From positions 28,381,120 through 28,445,119 of the forward strand of contig NC_088778.1 of assembly GCF_954871325.1 (NCBI RefSeq): a DNA stretch of 64,000 nucleotides. The letters run 5' to 3'. Of the stretch, positions 11,906-22,834 are shown in pieces (positions within the stretch are counted from its first letter, which is position 1; every line of letters starts with the position of its first letter). This DNA is from Gordionus sp. m RMFG-2023. Lineage: Eukaryota > Nematomorpha > Gordioida > Chordodea > Parachordodidae. The translations under genes were made by a program, and so were the position numbers. The notes beneath the pieces were generated by a model, which saw nothing but the letters and a program-made list of their open reading frames with translations, did no database searches and was not told the origin of the DNA.

Positions 11906-13664
11906 AGGTTTCGCCCAACCATTATTTGAATTTTTTTTTGTCATTTTAAACCTTTTGGGGGGGGGGCATGATATCAATTTGATACCACTTGCAAAATATT
12001 ACAATTAACCTTAATGAGCTGAGCACTTTTTATGAAAACCACCTAATTATTAAAAAATTATATAATAACCTATATATGCAAAATGTAACTACATAAAGTT
12101 ATATTATTTTTGAGACAAAAACTAATCCTTATAGAGCATTTATGCCTCTCAATTTTTGTTCTTGATTCTGAATTCTAGTCAGAATAGCGGCCTGGACACC
12201 ATTTTTTTTTTTTAATGATAGATTTTGACATAATGTGATAATATCTTTTAAATTAGTTTCTAGATTGTTCTTATATGCCCACTTTTTTTAAAAAATCTAA
12301 AAATGAACAGATATTTTGAATTTTAAAAAGACAAAAGACGAGTCTTTATGAATTTTAAAATGTAAAGAAGCGACAAATTAATTTCGATTATTAAAATCAG
12401 ATTAAATAAATGTTTATTTGCTTGACGCCTCCTGATGCGGGTAAGGGGGGTGGGTGATTATGATACCCATTAAAATATATAATAAAATCAAAGATTTATC
12501 GGCAAATTTTTTTTTTGCCCCTGAGAAGGGTTAAATAATCTTATTGCAATATCTTGTTATTTATATTTTATGAGAAATTTTCATGCAGCATATGAATTAT
12601 TAAAAGGTTCTTTATATGATTTTCCGTCTAGTTAATTGAAAGCACCAATTATATGTTAACCTAAACGCGTTGAGAAACTAAAAAAGGCCTGCCTTATTCA
12701 TTTTTAGAGTTTTAAAAGGAGTTAACCATTTCCTGTAAATCTTTCTAGAGGATGTTCCGGTTACCGAACCCTGAAGAAGAGTCCTGCATTCGCGTTAGCG
12801 CGAATTCGCTGCGGCGTATACAAAATATGCTATATTTTTATGTCCTTCACCGCAAACTTTACCAAGATAAATCAAATGATTTTTTAAAATTTGCGCTTTT
12901 TATATTTCTTCCCTCGTTATCCTCCTCTTCCTTTCAATTAAAAAGTTTTTAAACTATTATTTAATTTTTTTTTAAAGTTTATTTTACATGATCAAATCTG
13001 TTCATGTAAGGTATTACATAAAATAAAAATGTATAACTTATTATTAAGACTGTAAATGATGAGAATCAGGATATCTTTTTTAAATAAAAATAATTGATAA
13101 ATATACCCTTTACCTTCTTCCTCACTCATGACAAGCACGCCATGTTTTCTATTATTTAGTTACGATATTCAATATAATTTTTATGCATAAATGTAATATA
13201 CTTAACTTACTAAAAAAAATTAAATTCATTTCATTTAGAATTATTTTAAAATAAAGAAAGAGAAAGATTCATAACTGTTTATTAAAATATGCGTGATGCT
13301 AATTTTTTAAATATAAATATCTTTTTTTTAAAAAAAAAATGTAATAACATTGTTTATAAAAAATTCCTATTATTTTAATTATAATTTGAAAATCTTATTT
13401 AGAATTTCCCATCATCCCCTTCCCTTTATAAATAATTCCATTTTTAATACACTAAATACTTTTAGCAAAGGCCCCCAGAAACTTTATTCTAGGTGGTATA
13501 TATATTTTTTGGAAAATCACTTAGTGTGCTATGTAATAGTATCATATAAGTCAAACAAACTGTTCAATTATTTTTTATTTTATATAAAAAAAATATTCTG
13601 TAAAATCCTTTTGCGTTTATATTTCTAGTAATAATTCCACCAGTATCATACTATTGCTAAATTA

Positions 13665-13755
13665 CTCAATTTTAAAAAACGGCTTACCCAATATTTTAGC
13701 CAAAAAATATTACGCAAGCCTAGAGATTTGGTTTATAAATGGCTGAAAGGTTATA
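13665..13755 (+). repeat. MITE fragment (TAGTGTTGTTAAACGG family)
   Basis: 'acggcttacccaatattttagccaaaaaatatt' followed by 'gcaagcctagagatttgg' matches the left half of the 8836 copy. The right half is missing. Confidence 0.6.
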
Positions 13756-14740
13756 ATAAAAACCTTAATTTTAAAATTGGCGAAATTGACCCTTTAACAA
13801 ATCAAAATTGCATGAAGTTCACATTCAAGCGAAAGCATTGGAGATACACGATTTGCAAATTATTTTTCCACCTGGGAACGTATGGACGTCCATGTTTGAC
13901 TAGCTCTTGTTGGAGCCCTGAGAATTCCATTTAGAACCGAGCCCGTTTTCTAAATACTTGAATAAAATAAATAAAACAAAAATTACTAATTCATTTGTTC
14001 AATTACTTTCATTTGTTCTAATCCTGATCCCGAAAAAAAGGCGAAAACATCATTTTATACATTTTTTTTTAAAACTCCTGGTCCCAATTTTTTTTTCAAA
14101 AATTGCAATTATCTTTAAGATAACCTCTGTCGTTGATAAATAGCCATTATACCGAAAAATAAAAAAATTTTGACGTGTATATAATACAGGAACTAATTTA
14201 ATTGTAAAAAAAATGATAACGTAAGCCTAGCACATATTATATCTATGGAGGGGGGGGGGGATTTTTTTTTACCTAATTAGATTTCACTCACAATTGAAAT
14301 ACAGATTTGGTTTTGGGGGAGAAAAAATAAACAAATAAAATACTTTATATTTTAAACCAAAATTTTAAATAAAATGGCTATTTATTGGCCTAGGTAACGT
14401 GTGTAAGCTTCAGGTTTTCATTCGAGTATCCTAATATCATAATGGCTTCTCATTTTTTTTTTGAATTTGGGTCATGCCCGACCCCATATTCAGATCTTTA
14501 GATTATAACTTTTCCAATTTGTTCGCTTAAAGCACATATAATGTATATAACATTATTATATAAAAAAAATAAAATATTAGGCTCGGCTGATTGCGATTCT
14601 ATCAGACCCCTGGCTTACGCCGATACAGATTTAGTCATGTTGTGTTTTTCGGTCGTATCACCTCAATCCCTTGAATCTCTTCGTACTAAAGTTTAAAAAA
14701 TCGAAAAATGATGCATATTTTATTTTAAATTTAGATTTAC

Positions 14741-14900
14741 AAATATCTAAAAAGAGAGTAGGCCGTGTCCTGGCGTGTCTTATTTATAAGCAATCTTCTG
14801 TTTAACCGTTTTCATAAAACAAATATCTAAATAGAGAGTAGGCCGTGTCCTGGCTTGTCTTATTTCTAAGCAATCTTCTGTTTAACCGTTTTCATAAAAG
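14741..14900 (+). repeat. Tandem duplication, 2 x 80 bp
   Basis: 14741-14820 and 14821-14900 are head-to-tail copies that differ at about four positions, so the duplication is fairly recent. Each unit ends with tttaaccgttttcataaaa, a piece resembling the right end of the TAGTGTTGTTAAACGG MITE family. Confidence 0.85.
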
Positions 14901-16059
14901 GAAAGAAATTTACCTCGTCCAAATAAGACGAATCAGGACAACGCGCCGTAATATTTTATTTTAGCCTTAGCAAAACCTTTAAGCCTTTTCCCATTTCCAA
15001 GCCCCCGCACCTATTTTTTTTAAAAAAGGATTTTTGGTCTTGAGGATTTAGTTTATTTTCATTTTTGAGCCCAGCCCGGATATTTAAAATTTTAATCATC
15101 TTTAATAATTTTAAAGAATAATTATTTTTAGGCTTGGCCCGTGTTTTGTAAACTGTTATTTTTTAAGTCCTGATCATGCCCATATATTTTAAAATTATAT
15201 CATTTGGCTCGCTAATATTACTAGAAAATTAAATTAGAATTAAAGAATTTCTTTAAAACTATTATAAAAATAATTACAGAATTAATCAAATAAAACTCTT
15301 AAATTTAAGGGGGGGGGGGGGAAAGAAGAATTTATAAAAGTTTTAATAAAATCCAAAAAACTATTTATTTATTGTTTTTTTTTTAAATTAAAAATATTAG
15401 TAAAATAATTGAATTAGTTTTTTTCCGGCTATGTTTTATTTTATCAACTTTATATCATTTTTTAAAATTTTAAAAATCTGGTTATTCTGGAAATATATTC
15501 CTGAATTGTAGGCAATTTTGACGTTAGCCTTCATAATTGATCAAAAAATATGCCCATATTTCGGTAGTATATATTATATTTTTATTTCTTACAAAAAAAT
15601 TTAATAAATATATATTATAAAAAATTTATACCGGTGCGCCAATTTAATCCGTCTATGTTGATAGCGGCTGAAATGCAGTTCACCACCTGCCGCCGATTAG
15701 ATTTTTAAAACTGGCGTCGGCCGCCGATAGATCGTCAACGCGCAGATCTAATTATTATATATTTTAGAAAATAATATCCTCATACAATTTACACTAATTT
15801 TATTGATTCAATAAATCACAGTTCTAAAAATTTCTTCAACCTCGTCATACATAATATGACTTACAATAGCACCCCCATACAATTTTTAACGCGATTTTCT
15901 TAATTGATAGCATTTATAGTAGACGCGATTTGCTAAGGCGATGCGAAATTAATCGCTGCTTAATTTACAAAAGCAAGCCAATAATAGGTGTAATACCTAA
16001 ATTCGGAGCTAAATGATGAAATCGCAATTTATGTGTATTTCAAAAAGTATTGTAGCTGC

Positions 16060-16210
16060 GACTAATTTTGTTGCAAGACTCGGGATTTGACAATCAGATG
16101 TCCAAAACTTTCTGCCATCTATGAGCAAAGATTTCCAGACTTACATAATTTATTTTCGTTAAAATTTTAATCGGGGGGGGGGGGGGAAGGGGGCTTTTTA
16201 GCAACACTAG
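16060..16210 (+). repeat. Diverged MITE fragment with a long G run
   Basis: The centre 'agatgtccaaaactttctgccatctatgagc' belongs to the TAGTGTTGTTAAACGG family, and the right end reads 'tttagcaacacta'. An almost pure G run of about 20 bases (from about 16175) sits where the family has its right inverted-repeat sequence. Confidence 0.5.
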
Positions 16211-17597
16211 CTCCTTACGAATCAACCTGTGATTTCACTAACTTTTAATTTATAGCTTGAGCAAAATCTCGCTTACTATAAATGCAACGCCCGTTCCAAA
16301 AATAATTCTATTTTAGAAGAACCGCGAGAGATTAATTCATTTTGGAATGGTACACCGATTTCAAGCTCTGCTTATCGTTCCATTTTCATTCACAATCTTT
16401 ATTAATTTAAAATATACGCGCTCCCATCATTCCACATTTGAGTCAGTGACATTTGATCCTTATTTTTGTGTGTATAATATTCTATTATAAATAAAATATT
16501 ATAAACGCACGCGGCGACATTATTCAACTCCCACCACCACACCTTTTGTCTAAGTAATATAATGATAGAGATAAATGTTAATGAAAAAAAACCTTGTTAT
16601 GAACTATTATTTAACTCCTATTGTAATATTTATAAACTATTTATACCTTATGGTTAAAATTTATATTTCGCGTGAGAATTAGATAATTATGTTTATTTTC
16701 ATTTTTTTTTCCTTTCTAATAATGGAATTATTATTTTTAAATATAATATTATATAAAAAATTTGATAAAATAAAAAGAGTGGGAAAGAAATTAAGAGAAT
16801 AAAATATTATTTAAGATTTGATCCTTTTTTTGCACGGTGAAGTGGAATGGTCTGTAAAAGCTAATTATTTTTTTGTGTATTTGATTTAATTGTTAAAACA
16901 TCTGACTTTCTTTTTTTTTAAAAAATTAAAACCTGATTATTTATTGTAGGTAATATAACTAGCTTCCTTAAGAAATTTTTATTTTATGGAGTACTTAGTA
17001 TAAAAAACGAAAAAATTTAAGTGTTTTTTATTAAAGAAAGCTTTTTATTCTAATGAATTTATTTTTTAAATATAATTTGTTTGTTTATAATGTTATTTAG
17101 TTGATAACTTTATTTTAGAAAAAAAATAGATTGCATTTGCGAGCCTGGCTCGGTTACTTTTACCGGGCATATTTAAATTTTCTTTAAATATACCCGGACC
17201 AGGCCGAATATTTTAAATTGTCATTATTAGCTATAAAAATTAAATATAAAGGTAAATATATTTATTATAAAATCTGGGCCGGTCCTTAAAATATAAAACC
17301 CAGTCAGGGCCGAAATTTTTTTTAAATAAAACCTGGCCAGGCCTTGCATTTGGTACCTCTGCAGGTCTCTTCATAATTTTTAATTAAACATTAAATAATA
17401 TAGTTTTATTCAATTAGTCTATAAAACAAATTTTGCAACAATAGAAAGAAAGGAAGAAAAAGATATGTATTTTTAAAAATAAAGATTTGAACGTTTTGGC
17501 GGTAGCAGAGTGTCGCTAAGCGGCTTTCCAATTTTTTTTCCGTATTAAACATTACAACATTTCTGAATGTTTTGCGAAAACGGGAAGGGGTATCAAT

Positions 17598-17817
17598 TAG
17601 TTTTGTTAAACAGCTCAATTTGAGCCGATTTATAAAAACGGCTAACTCAATATTTTATCCAGAAAAATATTATGCAAGCCTAAAAAATTTGCTCATATTT
17701 AGCACATAGTATTGAGCATCTATTGGCAAAATCTAGACACTTAGGCAATATTTTCCTGGCTATTATGTTGAGTTAGCCGTTTTATAAATCGGCTCAAATC
17801 GAGCCGTTTAACAACTA
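17598..17817 (+). mobile_element. hAT-type MITE, family TAGTGTTGTTAAACGG
   Basis: 220 bp with inverted ends tagttttgttaaacagctc and gagccgtttaacaacta, flanked by an exact 8-bp target duplication GTATCAAT (17590-17597 and 17818-17825). The inner inverted repeat 'aacggctaactcaatatttt / attatgttgagttagccgtt' makes a long hairpin. No coding capacity. Confidence 0.88.
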
Positions 17818-20800
17818 GTATCAATAACCAATAAATAACAAATTTACTCGTGCAAAACGAAGTTCTTACTTCCGCACCTTTCCAAGAGTCTAAAAAGCTT
17901 TTAAAAAAAATTGATTGGTTATTTGTTTGATTCATCATCCCTACAAATATAAATAACTTATAAACTGGTAAACTGGTAAATTATTTGTATTTAATCTTTA
18001 TTTTTAAAGGATTTAGCCTTTCGTTTATATTTTAGATAATATTATATAAAATGTTTTTGCCTTTGTTCTTGTATACCATGATAAATTATCATACTTAAGA
18101 TATTATAAATCTACGCATTCTTGTTGAGTCAAAAAAAAAAAGAAATACATTGGAAAGTAATCTTTTTTAAAAAGGCAATTCCCTTTTTTTCAGATCCAAA
18201 CAAAGACAATACCTTTCTTTTATAAATCATAAATAATTATTTTTAAAATTTTATATATAAATTAATTTCATATATTTTTGGTTCCCTATTTTTAATCTCT
18301 CAGAATTAAAATTGAAATTATGCAGTGAAAAAAAAAATCCCTTACACGCTCAGAAAAAAAATATTGAATCATCAGATAAAAAAAAATCTTAATTACCAAA
18401 ATAAATAATAATTGCCCAAATACAAAATGGAAATTGCTCAGATTAAAAATGAATCATTTAGAAAATCATAGATTTAAAAAAAAAAATTCCTAAAATTCAG
18501 TTATAATTCTTAGCTTTAAACCCGTGTCCTAAGTCAGCTTAATACTAGATAGGCAAAAAAGCAAAAAAAAATTTACAAAAAAAACACATAAACAGAAAAA
18601 CGAGAAAAAATAAGATAACAATGCCACCAAACCTCAATAGGGTATCCTTATTCAGAAACTTTAACCTATACTAATTTGCAAATAAATATCCTAATTAAAC
18701 CGACCTAGGACATGGCCTAAATATTATTTTTTAGGTTTGAGCCATTAAGGGGAAAACGTTTTAATTTTTTTTAAGCGATATAGTATAAATTTTTACCAGA
18801 GTTTACCATTTTCTAAAAATCTTCAAAGATCCTTGCTCTTTTGAAGATCATGTGAAGATTTTTTGGTAATAAAAAATTTTTGAGCAAAATGAAAAATGTC
18901 ATTTGTAAAAAAAATCTTCTTTGAGCTTGTTAAGATTCGGGTTAGCTTGAGCGCTTAGGATCGTTTGAGATGTTTTGCTGAGTGATTCAACTAAGAGTGT
19001 TCGCAAGCAATTTTGAGAATTTATCGATTTTGATTTTATATCGCTAGGGCTGAAGATAAGCTTACTATTTAAATATTTGAACGAATAATTCCGAATGATA
19101 AGATAAAAAATAGTAGATTTTCTTTTATTCGTATTCGATTTCAATAGTTTTATGTATTCGTAAAACACGAATTGGATCGAATAACGAATAGTTCTGTTTA
19201 GGTATATTTGAAATTAATGATATTTTCAGACCTTTCGATTATACTTGTTTTTTTTCTTCAAATATATATTTATATATATTTGAATTTGTTATTGTAATCA
19301 GTGGATCCCAGAAATTAACTCCTATTGCCCTCGTATACCTTTAATTCTCATCGGTTGCAAATCTGATTTGAGACACGATCCTAGCCTTAAGGACAAAACT
19401 GTTACCTATTCTCAGGTAATTAATAAAATATATTATTTTTTAGTATAGATTAAAAGTGACTTTTAAAATACGAGTAAATTAGAGCTGTTATTATCTTCCG
19501 TTCGCCCATTTTGTTATGGCTTACTTCCTGCCACCCCTTAATGTTCAATTTTCCTGGGACCAATTTCCTGCCTATCATATTATCATAAAATTTATATTTT
19601 GGCTGCAACTTTAAGAATTGGTTTGGATTTTTATTAATATTTTTTTTGCTGGGTGGAATTATTATTTTTTGATCCTGATCGATGTCGACAATTTTTTTAA
19701 TTGAATAAGTGACCTTTTTTCAAATGCATATTGCTTACTTTCTTTCCTTCGGTTCTATTTTAATCGATGTCACTTTCATTTTTTCTTAAAAATAAATTAT
19801 TTATAATTATAATCTTAATTTATTAATCCAGGCATCAAATTTACACAAATCTCTAAACGCGTTAACTTACATCGAGACATCGGCCGTTCTAAATCTACTC
19901 AACTTTAGCACGCCTAACCCTGAATCCTGCAATGAATTTTCCAATTTTTACTCTATGCCGTTGCAATATTGTCCAGATCCGATCTCCATATCCTTGCAAT
20001 ACATACTCACTGGTTAACTTTCACTTTTTTAAAAAAAATAAGATATATCACCATTCACCTGTATAACGTGAAATTTTTTTGAAGGTTTGGATCGGTATCT
20101 ATAAACAGCCAGTTTGATCTTCTCCAATTAATATCGAAACGTTTTGGATTAGAAAGTTTATCCCAGAGACCTGGCTGCCATATAATGTAAAATTCGGGCA
20201 TGGCCTTAAAATATTAGATACTTCAACATTTCATGCCGGGTCCTAAAAATAATTTATAAGAACCCGGGCCGGTATAATGTTGCTCAAAAAAAATCTAATA
20301 GTATATATTTGAAGGCTTCATTCATTTAAGTATAGGCTTCTTCTTTTTTTCGAAAAGGCACATGATACAGTAAAAAAATAAACATAACAATCGGTAAATA
20401 CATAATTATAAGTTTTTTAGAATATCCAATATATGAAAATATTAATAAAATTCATCAGTAGAGGGGTGCCAACTGTATAGATTTAATTGGGATTCCGGCT
20501 AATGATAATTTATGTCCTTCCTTAGACATTATATAACAGTTTATTGAAGTTCGACCAATTCATATTATGAATTTTTTTTTATTAGATATTAACCCTATTA
20601 TTCCATATCTGGCTACCCTTAACCACACCTTGTATGAAAATATTACTAAAATTCATCAGTAGAGGTGTCCAACTGTATAGGTGTAATTAGGTTTTTGGCT
20701 AATGATAATTCATGTCCTTCCTTAGACATCATACAACAGTTTATTAAACTCAGGCCAATTCAGATTAAACAATTTTTTAATTCCCTTTCCATTAATTTAT

Positions 20801-21667
20801 AAAATACAAGTGCAAAATTAAAAATAAATCAAAATTTTGGAATTTCTAGCCCTTTCGGAAGGTTTAAAAAACCCCGTCCGAGCTACATATTATTTGGGAC
20901 AGGTTCCAACATTGATTATAGGTCTCTTATTCATCACATTTAAAATTGGTGTTTTTTTTTGAAGGGGAGGCATCGATGACTTATGTTTTAACTTCTGAGT
21001 TTAATTCTACAGAAAGATAAGCTGCGTAATTTCTATGACAAGGCGTTAATAGATTTTAAGTGAAGCTCTCCACTATCATTAAGCCTTCTCTCAATTTAAT
21101 TTTTTCAACAGAGGGGCTCACAGTTACAATTATGTGATCTTATAAACATTTCAATTTTTAGCCTTATTCTTTTGGCAACTATTATTATGTTATATTTTAT
21201 AAAATTAATAAAAATAAAAGGTATTCCCAAAAAAATATTGTTGACAAAGTTACATCTCAAGGAAGGGGGTTCAATTATTTCTCATTTTACTCCTGACAAC
21301 GTAAAACATAAATATGACAAACACGTGAAGCCCTTAATTTGCATGCCTAACCTTTTTCGTTTCAAATTTTGGAGATACATTAGAAGGAAAGTTTGCAAAG
21401 ATCGTAACGATATTATTATGATGCGCGAAGAAAAGGGGAACGAAAGCCCTAAATGTTAACGCCTTTTACTAGATTACCGGTCGCATTTAATCATTTATAA
21501 TCAATCGAATTTTTTATTTTTATATATATATAAAAATATACTTTTATCGTATTATTTAAATACTCTTTCGCGTGTATGTGAGTCTCCTTAGATATCCGTG
21601 TATTGAATTTGTTTAATTTATTTAAATAAAATTTATATATTCTTACTTATCGCATTTTATTCAGTGT
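17818..21667. other. Gene-free A+T-rich DNA
   Basis: No supported gene. It contains the duplication at 20432-20771 and a diverged GGCC-rich repeat piece near 20165-20285. The open frames 18899-19168 and 21172-21459 have no recognisable domain. Confidence 0.35.
20432..20771 (+). repeat. Direct duplication of an approx. 140-bp block
   Basis: The blocks 20432-20578 and 20633-20771 share 'aaaattcatcagtagagg', then 'ccaactgtatag', then 'ggctaatgataatt', then 'atgtccttccttagaca'. They are about 200 bp apart with many substitutions, so this is an older duplication. No product was recognised on either strand. Confidence 0.7.
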
Positions 21668-21868
21668 TGCCGGTGTTGTTAAACGGCCCTCGATTTTTAA
21701 AAAATAGCGCTATTAAGATTTTAGCCAAAATAATGTTATGTAAGCCAGGAGATTTTGCTCATAGGTGACACAAAATTTTAGATCTCTATATGCTAAATCT
21801 CGAAGCTTATTTCTTATTCTTTCGGCTAAAATTTTAATCGGGCCGTTTTCAAAAATCGTTTGTAAAAG
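21668..21868 (+). repeat. MITE copy, diverged (TAGTGTTGTTAAACGG family)
   Basis: It starts 'ggtgttgttaaacggcc' and has the family middle and a right half with 'ggctaaaattttaatcgggccgtttt'. The extreme right end is altered and no target duplication was found. It abuts the C-terminal side of the MULE remnant. Confidence 0.65.
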
Positions 21869-21894
21869 GTATCAACTACGTGATCCACGGAAAC

Positions 21895-22834
21895 AAATGC
21901 AAGAGAGGGCATCTGTCTAATTCACTAGTTTCCTGCATGTCTATTTAAATAATGTACTAATAACTCTCTATCACTTTGTATGTGTCTCCAAATCGTTTGG
22001 GTCATATGAAAAATACACCCTCTTACAGTTATTGGTGAAAATGAATGAATAAAGACATTTATTTACGCCTGCTCAAAATCCGTCATTACAGATATAGGAT
22101 TTAGATTATTTTGTAATTTTTTTTTTCTAATCCAAGACCCTTATAAAGGTAATCAGGGTTTTATTCGGTAATAGCGTAAAAATTATGCGTATAATCCTAT
22201 GATATAGGATATGGAGGGTCCAAAGTTGGTAAAAAATTAAGGGGGTTGCCTTAAATGGCCATCTGCATACCAGTACTGCTTTTCGCCATCAATGTAAGGT
22301 TTTGGGCGGTGAATATCAAAATTATTCAATTCCGGTTGCAAATTCATGCTGTCATATTGAAGGAATGACAACCTCGAACATTGTATTCTATAGCTATCGG
22401 GTAAATCTAGATCATAACTGTTAGTCAGGCTAGGTAATGGAGAACCTATAAGCGATCTAGTCTGCTGAATGGTCCGTTTTAATCGATGCGATAGGTGGAA
22501 GGCATGAAGCAATTGGGAACCCCCTGCTATTGCAATGCTTATGAATTTTTGAGATATAACAGTCACCTCAACGGCACGTTTTTAATGTTATTTAAGCATT
22601 CGGTTTTTAATACCTCATTATCATCTAACACATGATTATGATTATCTAAATGAAGAATTACTTCTTCATTTAGTGTGTGGCACCGCGGCAGGTCTACCTT
22701 CCAATAATTCATAATACTACACATTTCCATATTGTGTTTTGATTTATCTTTTTTTTTCTCTCTTTCCTGAATATATATCGATCATGAACAAGTTGTTTTG
22801 ATCCACGTTCACTGATAACATAAATTAAAGGCAT
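21895..22834 (-). pseudogene. FLYWCH-MULE transposase remnant (Mutator-like DNA transposon)
   Basis: Read on the minus strand, the pieces follow the order of a FLYWCH zinc-finger MULE transposase. From 22834: ATG, then VISERGSKQLVHDRYIFRKER and IWKC, then a shifted frame with YWKVDLPRCHTLNEEV and HNH (FLYWCH finger). Next (GTG at 22566 to stop at 22237): the linker HRLKRTIQQTRSLIGSPLPS and YWYADGHLRQPP, where ADG holds the first catalytic Asp. Then, shifted again: IFYQLWTLHI and LLPNKT. Then: VMTDFEQA (second Asp) and GCIFHMTQTIW, the GCxFHxxQ block. At least three frameshifts and two stops make it a pseudogene. The final Glu region and terminal inverted repeats are not seen. The 109-codon piece is richer in G+C than its flanks. 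Confidence 0.85.

Larger units (their letters stand above)
9057..17597. other. Gene-poor A+T-rich DNA with short repeats
   Basis: No host gene was recognised. Short open frames (10537-10719, 10952-11197, 12752-12952, 13350-13628, 13728-14143) have AT-driven composition or overlap repeats. The stretch also holds runs of 8 or more G or C (near 10669, 11487, 11958, 14250, 15309, 16175), MITE pieces listed separately, a GC-richer island at about 15632-15752, and GGCC-rich MITE-like debris at about 17128-17372. Confidence 0.4.

Noticed and set aside
12752-12952. GC-richer ORF start with gcgttagcgcgaattcgc
   Set aside because: The less AT-rich part is only about 60 bp and the rest reads as AT-rich noise. 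No recognisable protein.
15632-15752. GC-rich island with 'ctgccgccgatta' and 'ggcgtcggccgccgata'
   Set aside because: It contains a short inverted motif and could be MITE debris, but no terminal repeats or duplications could be assigned.
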